Assembly: GCF_004698125.1 (NCBI RefSeq)
Contig: NZ_ML214297.1
Span: 2,144,891-2,208,890 of the forward strand
Reading direction: 5' to 3'
DNA length: 64,000 bases
DNA from: Halosimplex halophilum
GTDB lineage: Archaea; Halobacteriota; Halobacteria; Halobacteriales; Haloarculaceae
Below are positions 52,363 to 60,168 of this stretch, piece by piece. The translations under genes were made by a program, and so were the position numbers. Position 1 is the stretch's first letter; the number at the start of each line of letters is the position of its first letter. The notes under the pieces were generated by a model. The model was given only the letters and a program-made list of their open reading frames with translations, had not been told where the DNA came from and ran no database searches.

Positions 52363-52384
52363 TGAAATAATTTCTGGAAGAAAT
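52363..52384 (-). promoter_or_regulatory. AT-rich promoter with inverted repeat upstream of the solute-binding protein
   Basis: On the minus strand ATTATTTC lies about 30 bases before the ATG at 52334 and should be the TATA box. Overlapping its upstream side is ATTTCT-GGA-AGAAAT (52370-52384), a perfect inverted repeat, in the best place for a repressor to block TBP or for TrmB-type control. The whole stretch 52361-52400 is unusually AT-rich for this genome. Confidence 0.6.
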
Positions 52385-52629
52385 ATTTTTTCGAGATGTT
52401 TTCACCGTGTTCGTCCGCCCGTTCAGGCCTGGAAAACGCCGATTCCGTTTACCGACTCCCGGTTGCAACGATCGCGAACGAGTGGTCGACCCCCGCGAGG
52501 TCGGGTGGACCCTCGCTCCCGGCCACCAGTCAGGGTGCACCGGCCGATTCGATATCGCGCTATGGGATTTATCGCCGGAACGGGCCCGACGCGTCGGGCT
52601 TTTCCCTATCGACGGAGTACGGGCGAGTG

Positions 52630-53538
52630 ATGGTCCAGAACGTGGCATCCGTGATAGCCGACCTCGAGGCCGAGGACTTCTATCTGCTCTCGGGGGTCGA
52701 GCAGGGGATGCGCTTCTCGGAGTACGTCAACCGCGAGAAGCTCCCCGAGTACACCCGTCTCTCCCCGGAGGACGTGGACTACCGGCTGGACCGCTGCGAG
52801 GACCGCGGGCTGGTCGAGCGCAAGACCATCCAGTACGAGGGGTTCAAACTCACCTTCGAGGGGTACGACGCGCTCGCGTTGCACACCTTCGCCGAACGGG
52901 AGACCTTCGACGGCGTCGGCGCCCCCCTCGGCGTCGGCAAGGAGAGCGACGTGTACGAGGTCCGCTCCTATCGCCCGCTCGCGCTGAAGTACCACCGCGA
53001 GGGCTACACCAACTTCCGCGAGGTGATGAAGGAACGCGACTACACGGCCGACCGGGACCACGTCTCCTGGCAGTACACCGCGCGCAAGGCCGCCGAGCGC
53101 GAGTACGACGCCCTCGAAACGCTGTATCCCGACGTGTCCGTCCCCCAGCCGGTCGACCACAACCGCCACGCGCTCGTCATGGAGAAGGTCGACGGCGTCG
53201 AGCTCTCCCGGACGAAACTCACCGACGCCCAGGTGATCCCCGTCATGGAGCTGATCCTGGAGGAGATGGCGACCGCCTACGCCGAGGGGTACGTCCACGC
53301 CGACATGAGCGAGTACAACGTCTTCGTCACCGAGGAGGGCGTCGTCGTCTTCGACTGGCCCCAGGCCGTCCCCACCGACCACGACAACGCGCGCGAACTC
53401 CTCGAACGCGACGTGGAGAACCTCGTCGGCTACTTCGCCCGCAAGTACCCGGGCCACGTCGACGAGGTGGACGTTCCCGGCCTCGCCGAGTCGCTCGCCG
53501 ACGATTCCTTCGAGTCCGTCGACGAGTTCGCGGAGTAG
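52630..53538 (+). CDS. rio2: RIO-type serine/threonine protein kinase Rio2
   Basis: A 302-residue kinase. Residues 1-85 are the winged-helix domain that marks Rio2 (SEYVNREKLPEYTRLSPEDV, then LDRCEDRGLVERKTIQYEGF). The kinase part has the P-loop GVGKESDVYEVRS near 102, the catalytic loop VHADMSEYNVFV near 222 and the metal-binding VVFDWPQAV near 238. In archaea and eukaryotes Rio2 acts in maturation of the small ribosomal subunit. Start ATG 52630 (MVQNVASVIADLEAEDFYLL) fits the family N-terminus; the open frame upstream to 52396 overlaps the divergent promoter. Confidence 0.93.
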   Translation: MVQNVASVIADLEAEDFYLLSGVEQGMRFSEYVNREKLPEYTRLSPEDVDYRLDRCEDRGLVERKTIQYEGFKLTFEGYDALALHTFAERETFDGVGAPLGVGKESDVYEVRSYRPLALKYHREGYTNFREVMKERDYTADRDHVSWQYTARKAAEREYDALETLYPDVSVPQPVDHNRHALVMEKVDGVELSRTKLTDAQVIPVMELILEEMATAYAEGYVHADMSEYNVFVTEEGVVVFDWPQAVPTDHDNARELLERDVENLVGYFARKYPGHVDEVDVPGLAESLADDSFESVDEFAE

Positions 53539-53563
53539 ACCCCGTTCTCGGCCGGCCTGCAGA

Positions 53564-53590
53564 TTTCTGTCCGACAAGTTCCGACAGAAA
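53564..53590 (+). terminator. Stem-loop after rio2
   Basis: TTTCTGTC and GACAGAAA form an 8-bp stem around an 11-base loop, 25 bases after the rio2 stop. There is no following T-tract, so it may be a processing or stabilising hairpin rather than a strict terminator. Confidence 0.5.
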
Positions 53591-53609
53591 CGCCGTTAGC
53601 ATCTCGAAC

Positions 53610-53640
53610 GTATAAACTACATATCGCGATACTAAATACG
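53610..53640. promoter_or_regulatory. Promoter-like AT-rich island with palindrome between convergent genes
   Basis: GTATAAAC (53610-53617), the perfect palindrome TATCGCGATA (53622-53631) and ACTAAATACG follow one another in a gap where the genes on both sides point inward. No open frame downstream in either direction looks real, so an unannotated RNA is possible. Confidence 0.35.
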
Positions 53641-53758
53641 AACCGGGCCGGATCCGAACGCCCACAGAATGCGGCGAGACAGCGCCGCTTCGGTGATGGT
53701 CCGGGAGACAGACGGAAACAGGCGGATGCGGAACACCGGACCGGTTCGGCCCCCGGCG

Positions 53759-54322
53759 TCAGCCGAGGACGTAGCGCAGGCGGGGGTAGCGCTCGACGAG
53801 CGCCTCGCCGCCGACCTCGTAGCGCTCGATCAGGGCGTCCAGTCCGAGGATCCGGCCGGCGCCGAAGGCGGCGACGGCGAGGAACACGAGCATGTAGGCG
53901 AAGTCGCCGTTGATGAGCCCGTGTTCGATGCTCCAGTTCCCGAAGTAGAACAGGAGCATCATCAGCGCGCCGAACAGGGCCGCGAGGCGGACCAGGGCGC
54001 CGACGAGCAGGCCCAGCCCGATGAGGACCTCGCCCCACGGGACGGCGACGTTCGCGAACGCGACGAACCAGTCGGTCGTCCCCATCCAGACGAACACCCC
54101 TTCCAGGGGGTTGCCGTTCGTCCCGGCCGCGTGGACCAGGTAGCCCCGGGCGGAGAACCCGCCCTCCAGGACCTTCGTCGCGCCCGAGTACAGGAACGCG
54201 TAGCCCATCATGAGCCGCAGCGCCAGCACGAACCACGCCGACAGGCTGTGTGCCTTGCCGCGGACCGTGTAGCCGCCGATCTTGCTCTCGAACTCGTTCA
54301 CTCCGGGGGTAGTCGTCGACAT
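53759..54322 (-). CDS. DoxX/DoxD-like quinone-linked membrane protein
   Basis: A 187-residue membrane protein with four helices: LSAWFVLALRLMMGYAFLYS (27-46), a loop with TKVLEGGFSARGYLVHAAGT typical of the DoxD subunit of thiosulfate:quinone oxidoreductase, WGEVLIGLGLLVGALVRLAA, and FGALMMLLFYFGNWSIEHG, ending with ALIERYEVGGEALVERYPRL. DoxD couples thiosulfate oxidation to quinone in Acidianus, but distant relatives in haloarchaea have no proven substrate. A minus-strand TATATA (54359-54364) and an inverted repeat CTCTA-4-TAGAG (54332-54345) lie upstream of the ATG. Confidence 0.85.
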   Translation of the reverse strand: MSTTTPGVNEFESKIGGYTVRGKAHSLSAWFVLALRLMMGYAFLYSGATKVLEGGFSARGYLVHAAGTNGNPLEGVFVWMGTTDWFVAFANVAVPWGEVLIGLGLLVGALVRLAALFGALMMLLFYFGNWSIEHGLINGDFAYMLVFLAVAAFGAGRILGLDALIERYEVGGEALVERYPRLRYVLG

Positions 54323-54472
54323 TGGTGTGACCTCTATCTGTAGAGACGACGGACGCGAGTATATACCCGACAGGCTGTTCTCCGCTTTCGGGAACTGTTC
54401 CCGGCGGCTGAGAATCGCTCACCACGAGATCGGACGGTTCGGCCCCACCGGGCGCGAGGGCGGGCGACGGCG

Positions 54473-56314
54473 CTACTCCAGCCGGACGCCGCCGACCCGC
54501 AGGGTACCGGTTCCGCCCTGCCAGAAGTTCAGCCGCAGCGAGAGGTCCCCCACAGAGCGGTCGACCCCCGCCGACGCCATGTCGACGACGACCGGCGAGA
54601 GCGAGGTACCGATCGAGTCGTCGGTCACGTCGGCGAGCAGTCCGCTGGCGCCGCCCATGCTGAAGCGGATCTCCGACCCCTCGCCCCCGTCCGCGCCGGC
54701 AACCGTGAGGACGAGCGTGTCGTAGTCGCTCACGTCACGGTTGATCTGCTCCTGGTACCAGCCGCCGTTGTCGTACGCTAACACGAGCGCGCCGTCCTCG
54801 ACCTCGCCGGAGCCGTTCTCGAAGGACTCGGCGCCGCACCACTGTCCGAGGTCGTTGCGATGGGACGACCACGCCGGGTCCCCGTCGTAGTCGTTGACCA
54901 CCAGCGCGTCGCTCGCCGGCGTGTCGGTCGGCGTCTCCGGCTCGTCGGTCGGCGTCGCCGTCGACGTGGGGCCGCTGGGCGTCGGCGTGTCCGTCGGCGC
55001 GGGCGTGGCCGTCGGCGGCGGCGTCGCGGTCGAGGTGCCGGTGGGCGTCGCGGTGGCCGTGTCGGAGTCGGTGTCCGTATCGACCTCGCCGGCGGGCACG
55101 TCCTCGTCGCGGTGGGCGGCGAGTTCCTCCCGCCAGAACTCGCCGTACTCCTTGACCGACCAGTCGTGGTCGAGCATCGCCGGTCGCCACTTGCTGTCGA
55201 AACACCAGACCTGCCAGTGGACGTCGTAGTCGGCGAAGAAGTCGAGGAACTCCTGGCCCTCGTCGTCGGCGGTCCCGGTGATGTAGTCGGCGCCGTGCTC
55301 GCCCCAGCCGAACTCGGTCACGAACACCGGCACCTCCTCGGCGGGCGTCCCGAAGTACTCCGAGAGCGGGCGGAGGTTCTGATGGCCGTAGACGTGGCCG
55401 GTGTAGGCGAGGTTGTCGCCGTCGAACTCGTTTCTCGGCGCCTGGTAGGTCCACTGGCTCCACCGGGGCGAGCCGATCAGGACCAGGTTCCGCGGGGCGT
55501 GCTCGCGGATGGTGTCGACCCACGGCTGGGCGGCCTCCCTCCAGGTGTTCCACGTCTCGATGGCCTCGTCGTCGTTCGGCGCCACGTCGACGTTCGGCTC
55601 GTAGTGGCCCTGGTAGGGGTGGATCGGCTCGTTGTACACCTCGAAGAGGACGTGCGACTCGTCGGCGAACTCCGGGGCCACCGTCTCCCAGAACATCGTC
55701 AGCTCCTCGTCGATGCCCTCGCTGGTGTAGGCGTGCTCGTCGTCCTGGCCGCGGTGGCGGTGGTAGTCGACGATGCAGTAGACGTTCTGCTCCGCACAGG
55801 TGTCGACGGCCGGGCGGAGGTGGTTCTCGACGTACCGTTCGAGCTGGGACTGCGAGAAACCGGGGACCGGCGGGATACCGCCGGGGTCGTGGTCCCCCAC
55901 GTCGGTCGGCTGGATCGGGAGGCGGACGATCCGCGAGTACCACCCCTCGTCGGCGCTGGTCGCCCGTTCGATGGTCTCGTCGGCGTCGGGGCGAAAGTCC
56001 TTGACGTTCATCCGCCTGGCGTCGGGGACGTTCACCCCCCGGAGGATCACCTTGTTGTCGCTGGGGTCGCGGATCAGGTTGCCGTCGCGGTGGAGCCACG
56101 GCGTGGGAATGCCGTCGGCGGCGGCGCTGCCGGTGATCCCGACGCCGAGCGCCGTCGCGGCGCCCGCCCCCGCGGCCGTCCGCAGGAACCTCCGCCGGGA
56201 GACGGCGTCGACGCGGTCGCTGAGGCCGTCGGCGGACCCGGCGGTTCCGTGGGTCCGGTCGCGCTCGGGTCGGTCGTCGGTCGATTCGTCGGGTCGTGGT
56301 CGTTCGTGTGACAT
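54473..56314 (-). CDS. Secreted GH5 glycoside hydrolase (cellulase-like) with C-terminal shared module
   Basis: A 613-residue enzyme. The Tat signal RRRFLRTAAGAGAATALGVG begins at residue 40 and ends at SAAADG. Residues 70-395 are a GH5 barrel with the acid/base Glu in VYNEPIHPY and the nucleophile in VTEFGWGEHG; VDYHRHRGQDDEHAY near 160 fits cellulase-type subfamilies. A Thr/Pro/Ser linker (about 410-465) leads to a 145-residue module (469-613) present in four other proteins of this cluster. Closely related in catalytic domain to the GH5 at 5902. It is last in the leftward run of polysaccharide-degrading genes. Confidence 0.9.
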   Translation of the reverse strand: MSHERPRPDESTDDRPERDRTHGTAGSADGLSDRVDAVSRRRFLRTAAGAGAATALGVGITGSAAADGIPTPWLHRDGNLIRDPSDNKVILRGVNVPDARRMNVKDFRPDADETIERATSADEGWYSRIVRLPIQPTDVGDHDPGGIPPVPGFSQSQLERYVENHLRPAVDTCAEQNVYCIVDYHRHRGQDDEHAYTSEGIDEELTMFWETVAPEFADESHVLFEVYNEPIHPYQGHYEPNVDVAPNDDEAIETWNTWREAAQPWVDTIREHAPRNLVLIGSPRWSQWTYQAPRNEFDGDNLAYTGHVYGHQNLRPLSEYFGTPAEEVPVFVTEFGWGEHGADYITGTADDEGQEFLDFFADYDVHWQVWCFDSKWRPAMLDHDWSVKEYGEFWREELAAHRDEDVPAGEVDTDTDSDTATATPTGTSTATPPPTATPAPTDTPTPSGPTSTATPTDEPETPTDTPASDALVVNDYDGDPAWSSHRNDLGQWCGAESFENGSGEVEDGALVLAYDNGGWYQEQINRDVSDYDTLVLTVAGADGGEGSEIRFSMGGASGLLADVTDDSIGTSLSPVVVDMASAGVDRSVGDLSLRLNFWQGGTGTLRVGGVRLE

Positions 56315-56396
56315 CGGTCGAAAAATTCGGGTCGCGGTTCGCGGGAACGCCGCGACTGCCGCGAGGGCGTCCCCGGAGTGGAGCGTCCGGTCGCGG

Positions 56397-58247
56397 TCAG
56401 TTCGGCACCCGGTAGGTCAGGTCGATGGCGTCGATGATCGGGTCGTTGCGGTTCAGGTCCGTCTCCAGCTCGACGTGCAGCGAGTCGAGCATCGTGTCGA
56501 CGAGGTCCTGCCGTTCGGCGCTCGTCGACCACGCGCTCCCGTCGCGGGGCGTCCCGATCTCCATCGCGACGCTCTGTCCGGGGTAGATCGTCCGCATGTG
56601 GTACGGCTCGTCGTGGTTGGCCAGCCGGACGGCGTACACCGACAGCTCGTCGTAGTCCGGGTGGTTCACCTCGATCACGTCGCGCTGGGGGTGGCCCAGC
56701 GACGCGCTCGGACGGTGGGGGTTGTTCCAGTGGCCGTCCGAGAGATTGGCGGCGTCGCCCGACGGGCCGAGCCACCAGATGACCGCCGCGTCCTGGAAGT
56801 ACGGCACCTCGCTGGTGTTCTTCAGCTTGATGTACTGGTTGAGGTAGCTCCCGCCGGTCTCGTGGATGCGGATCTCCGCCGCCATCGGCGCCGTTGCAGT
56901 GAACCCGTCGCCGCCGAGCGACTCGCCGGTCACCGGGTCGACCTTCTCGGCCGCGGCGTCCAGCACCGGATTCGTCTCGTCGTTGTAGACCGAGTCGGGG
57001 AGGTTCCCCGAACTACCCCACTCGCGGCTGTCGTCGTACTGGGGCTGGTCGTGGGCGCGGTCGCGCACGCGGACCTCCATCGGCTGGTAGGTCCGGGCGT
57101 CGGTCGGCCAGCGGTCCTGGACGAACTGGTCGGGGTCGTTCGTCGCCGCGGTCGGCCCGGCTGTCTCGTCCCACACGGTCTCGGGCTCGTCGTGGACGCC
57201 GGGGTCCTCCTCCTCGTCGGGCAACAGCGCCAGCCGCGGGAGCAGCTTCACCGTCGCGTGGGCCGGGAAGTCGTTCTCGGCGAGCTGTTTCACGTACGGC
57301 AGCGCCTGGGTGCCCAGCTGACCCAGCGTCAGCGACCCGTCGCCGACGTTGTTCTCGACGGCGCTCACGTCGTAGCCGAACTCCTCGGCCTTCTCGGAGT
57401 CGGTCCACTCCTGGAGCTTCGAGCCCGTCTCGCCCGGCAGGTAGTCCGTGAAGTCCCGCGGGACGTAGTAGGGGTCGTCGAAGTGCTCGTACAGCTCCGC
57501 TACGGTCGTGCTCTCGGTGATCTCCGAGGCCGGCGGCAGCGAGTCGGGTTCCGGCGGCCGGTCGGGGAACGGCACGTCCCAGGTGCTCCCGTCGTCGGGC
57601 GCGTCCGTCGGCGTGTCGTCGTCGGGTTCGTCGGTGGGTGTGTCGTCCTCCGGCGTGTCGGTCGGCGTGTCCGTCGGCGTCGACGGGTCCGTCGGCGTCG
57701 GCGTCGCGGTCGACGGCGGCGCCTCGCCGTCGCTCGTGAACGCGATGCGGTCGATCTCGACCGCCCCCGACTCGCCCTGCCAGAAGTTCAGCCGGACGGA
57801 CTGCGGACGCTCCAGGTCGGCGCCGGCCGCCGCGAGGTCGACCGACACCGTCGACCACTCCGTCCCGATCGCGTCGTCGGTGAGGTTGCCGAGCAGGTCC
57901 CTGGCGCCCCCCACGTCGACCAGGAAGTCGCTCTCCTCGCCGCCGGCGTCCCCGCGGACCCGCATCGTCAGGTGTCCGCGGTCGGCGACCGACTGCGAGA
58001 CGTTGCTCGCGAACCAGCCGGCGTTGTCGTACTCCAGTCGGAGCGCGCCGTCGGCGACCTCGCCGCTGCCGTCGCCGTTGGCGAAACTCCCCGCGCCGGC
58101 CCAGTTGCCCAGGTCGTTCGACCCGGGATAGCTCCCCCCGTCGAAGTCGTGGACGACCAGCGCGGACTCCTGGGCCAGGGCCGTCGAGGCCAGCCCCAGG
58201 CTTCCGAATGCGATACCCCCCTTCAGTACGGTTCGTCTGTCGACCAT
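56397..58247 (-). CDS. Secreted protein of unknown family with N-terminal shared module
   Basis: A 616-residue protein. Residues 3-27 are a Tat signal (DRRTVLKGGIAFGSLGLAST). The shared module (subtype B, LVVHDFDGGSYPGSNDLGNW) is at 28-171, followed by an acidic Thr/Pro linker (172-225). Residues 226-616 belong to no family I recognise: motifs include DPYYVPRDFTDYLPG, VKLLPRLALLPDEEEDPGVH, AAEIRIHETGGSYLNQYIKL, AAVIWWLGPSGDAANLSDGH and MRTIYPGQSVAMEIGTPRDG. Company of GH5 and GH10 enzymes suggests a polysaccharide role. ATG 58247 is chosen because GTTAAATTTAAC (58275-58286) upstream is its likely TATA element; GTG 58259 is the alternative. Confidence 0.82.
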   Translation of the reverse strand: MVDRRTVLKGGIAFGSLGLASTALAQESALVVHDFDGGSYPGSNDLGNWAGAGSFANGDGSGEVADGALRLEYDNAGWFASNVSQSVADRGHLTMRVRGDAGGEESDFLVDVGGARDLLGNLTDDAIGTEWSTVSVDLAAAGADLERPQSVRLNFWQGESGAVEIDRIAFTSDGEAPPSTATPTPTDPSTPTDTPTDTPEDDTPTDEPDDDTPTDAPDDGSTWDVPFPDRPPEPDSLPPASEITESTTVAELYEHFDDPYYVPRDFTDYLPGETGSKLQEWTDSEKAEEFGYDVSAVENNVGDGSLTLGQLGTQALPYVKQLAENDFPAHATVKLLPRLALLPDEEEDPGVHDEPETVWDETAGPTAATNDPDQFVQDRWPTDARTYQPMEVRVRDRAHDQPQYDDSREWGSSGNLPDSVYNDETNPVLDAAAEKVDPVTGESLGGDGFTATAPMAAEIRIHETGGSYLNQYIKLKNTSEVPYFQDAAVIWWLGPSGDAANLSDGHWNNPHRPSASLGHPQRDVIEVNHPDYDELSVYAVRLANHDEPYHMRTIYPGQSVAMEIGTPRDGSAWSTSAERQDLVDTMLDSLHVELETDLNRNDPIIDAIDLTYRVPN

Positions 58248-58274
58248 TGCAGAATACACATACGGCCGATAGCT

Positions 58275-58286
58275 GTTAAATTTAAC
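58275..58286 (-). promoter_or_regulatory. Palindromic TATA element GTTAAATTTAAC
   Basis: A perfect 12-bp palindrome about 30 bases upstream of the ATG at 58247, in a strongly AT-rich island (58270-58310). It shows that the unknown secreted protein has its own promoter within the glycosidase cluster, and the palindromic TATA could double as an operator. Confidence 0.55.
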
Positions 58287-58431
58287 GAATAGAAAAATAA
58301 TTTTTGCGGAACGCTAACCACGCCGGGTCGAGCGGACCCGGCGACGGCCGGCCCCCGCAGCGCGGGCCGGAAACGGTGTGGAGGCGGGGCGAAGCCCCGG
58401 GGAACGGCAGCCGTGGAGCGGCGGGCGGTCC

Positions 58432-60069
58432 CTACTCTAATCGCACCTCCTCGATCCGCAGCGTGCTGGTTCCGCCCTGCCAGAAGTTCAGCCGCACCGA
58501 CAGCGCCGAGGACGACCGGTCGATCCCCGCCGCCGCCATGTCGACGCGCACGTCCGTCGCACTCGTCCCGACGGCGTCGTCGGTCACGTCGGCGAGCATG
58601 GTGCGGACCCCGCCCATGTCGAAGAGGACCTCCGACTCTTCGCCCCCGTCCGCGCCGCTGACGCGCAGGACGAGGTCGCTGTAGCCGTCGACCGGCCGGT
58701 TGATCTGCTCCTGGAACCAGCCGCCGTTGTCGTACGCTAACACGAGCGCGCCGTCCTCGACCTCGCCGCCGCCGTTCTCGAAGGACCCGGCCCCGCACCA
58801 CTGTCCGAGGTCGTTGCGATGGGACGACCACGCCGGGTCCCCGTCGTAGTCGTTGACCACCAGCGCGTCAGCCGCCGGGGTGTCCGTCGGCGTCTCCGGC
58901 TCGTCGGTCGGCGTCGGGGTCTCCGGTTCGTCCGTGGGCGTCGGCGTGTCGGGCTCGTCCGTCGGTGTCCCCGGTTCGTCGGTCGGCGAGTCCGTCGCGG
59001 TCCCGCCGTCGCCGAGCCGGCTGTAGACGACCGAGAAGTAGTCGCTGGCCGTGTAGCTGTCGGCCGAGCAGTCGTCGCCCCAGTACGGCGAGGCCATGTT
59101 CATCGGGTCCGCCGAGCCGTCGCCGTTCCAGGCCCAGCCGACGACCGGCCAGCCCAGCTCGCTCGCGTAGTCGACGATGGCCGACCAGTCGGCGCCCGTC
59201 GAGTTCGCGTAGTTGCCGAACTCCCCGATCATGCAGGGGTAGCTCGTCTCGTCCATCGCGTCGAGGTCCTCCGGGACGAGGTACTCCCCCGTCGTCGCGT
59301 TCCACGCGCTGGGGTAGACGTGCGCCGAGAGGATCAGGTCGTCGTCGTCGATCCCCTCGGCGGCGTCGGCCAGGCGGTAGGTGCCCTGGCCCCACCCGGG
59401 CGCGTCGCAGACGATCGGCCCCGAGTAGCTCGTCTCCGAGCGGACGGTGCCGATCGCCTCGTCGTACGCGTCGGCGTACTCCCCGGCGGTCACCTGGTGG
59501 TTGCCCCACTCGTTCATCATGTTCACCGTGAACGAGGTGTCGGCCGAGAGCGTCTCGTAGTGCTCCGCCCAGAACTCCGCCGCGTTCTGGAGCGCCGCGG
59601 CACTGGCCGACCCGTTGTCGGGGTAGTGGTGGTACGTGGCGATCACGTCCAGCCCGTGGGCCGCGGCCTCGTCGATCCAGCGCTTGGCGTCCTCGACCGT
59701 CGTGGCGACCTCGCCGAAGTCGAACGGCTCGATCTCGATCCGGACCGTCTCGATGTCCGGGTACTCCGCCATGAGGTCGTAGCCCAGGTCCTGGTCCCCG
59801 TCGCAGAAGTACGACGGCTGGAGGTTGACGCCGTCGCCGAACGAGGCGCCGGCGGCCGTCGACACGGTCGCGCCGAGCGTGCCGACCGCGCCGAGCGCGA
59901 CGCCGCCGCCGAGCCCGCGCAGCACCGTCCGCCGCCGCGGGCCGCCGTTCGACGCGTCACCGCCGCCGCCCGGTGCGTCGCCGCTGCCACCGGACCGGGC
60001 GCGGTCGACCGCCCGGCCGCGTCGCTGTTCGCCGTCCTGTGCCTGTCGTGGTGAGTCGTCGGAGTCCAT
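58432..60069 (-). CDS. Secreted GH5 mannanase-like enzyme with C-terminal shared module
   Basis: A 545-residue enzyme. The Tat signal RRRTVLRGLGGGVALGAVGT starts at residue 45 after a long hydrophilic leader. The catalytic domain (75-355) starts with GVNLQPSYFC and has DVIATYHHYPD, the acid/base in NMMNEWGNH and the nucleophile in MIGEFGNY, then GWPVVGWAWNGDG; this GEFG and WAWNG pattern resembles GH5_8 beta-mannanases, though subfamily assignment needs alignment. A Thr/Pro/Glu linker (358-400) connects to the shared module (402-545, subtype A). It lies 99 bases downstream of the GH10 xylanase gene in the same direction. Confidence 0.88.
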   Translation of the reverse strand: MDSDDSPRQAQDGEQRRGRAVDRARSGGSGDAPGGGGDASNGGPRRRTVLRGLGGGVALGAVGTLGATVSTAAGASFGDGVNLQPSYFCDGDQDLGYDLMAEYPDIETVRIEIEPFDFGEVATTVEDAKRWIDEAAAHGLDVIATYHHYPDNGSASAAALQNAAEFWAEHYETLSADTSFTVNMMNEWGNHQVTAGEYADAYDEAIGTVRSETSYSGPIVCDAPGWGQGTYRLADAAEGIDDDDLILSAHVYPSAWNATTGEYLVPEDLDAMDETSYPCMIGEFGNYANSTGADWSAIVDYASELGWPVVGWAWNGDGSADPMNMASPYWGDDCSADSYTASDYFSVVYSRLGDGGTATDSPTDEPGTPTDEPDTPTPTDEPETPTPTDEPETPTDTPAADALVVNDYDGDPAWSSHRNDLGQWCGAGSFENGGGEVEDGALVLAYDNGGWFQEQINRPVDGYSDLVLRVSGADGGEESEVLFDMGGVRTMLADVTDDAVGTSATDVRVDMAAAGIDRSSSALSVRLNFWQGGTSTLRIEEVRLE

Positions 60070-60168
60070 GGGTCGTGTCTCGCCTGTGTCGTGTCTCGCG
60101 TGGGGTGTCGCCGGACGGGCGCCGCGGCGGACCGCCGGCGATGTGTCGCCGACCCGCCGCCGCGGCCG

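Noticed and set aside
53669-54343. Plus-strand frame downstream of the orphan promoter-like island
   Set aside because: It is the mirror of the DoxX/DoxD gene on the minus strand and has no domain of its own.
57590-57720. TPTDTP/DDTPTDEP repeats as an independent DNA repeat element
   Set aside because: They are ordinary Thr/Pro/Asp linker codons of a secreted haloarchaeal protein, also seen in the neighbouring glycosidases.
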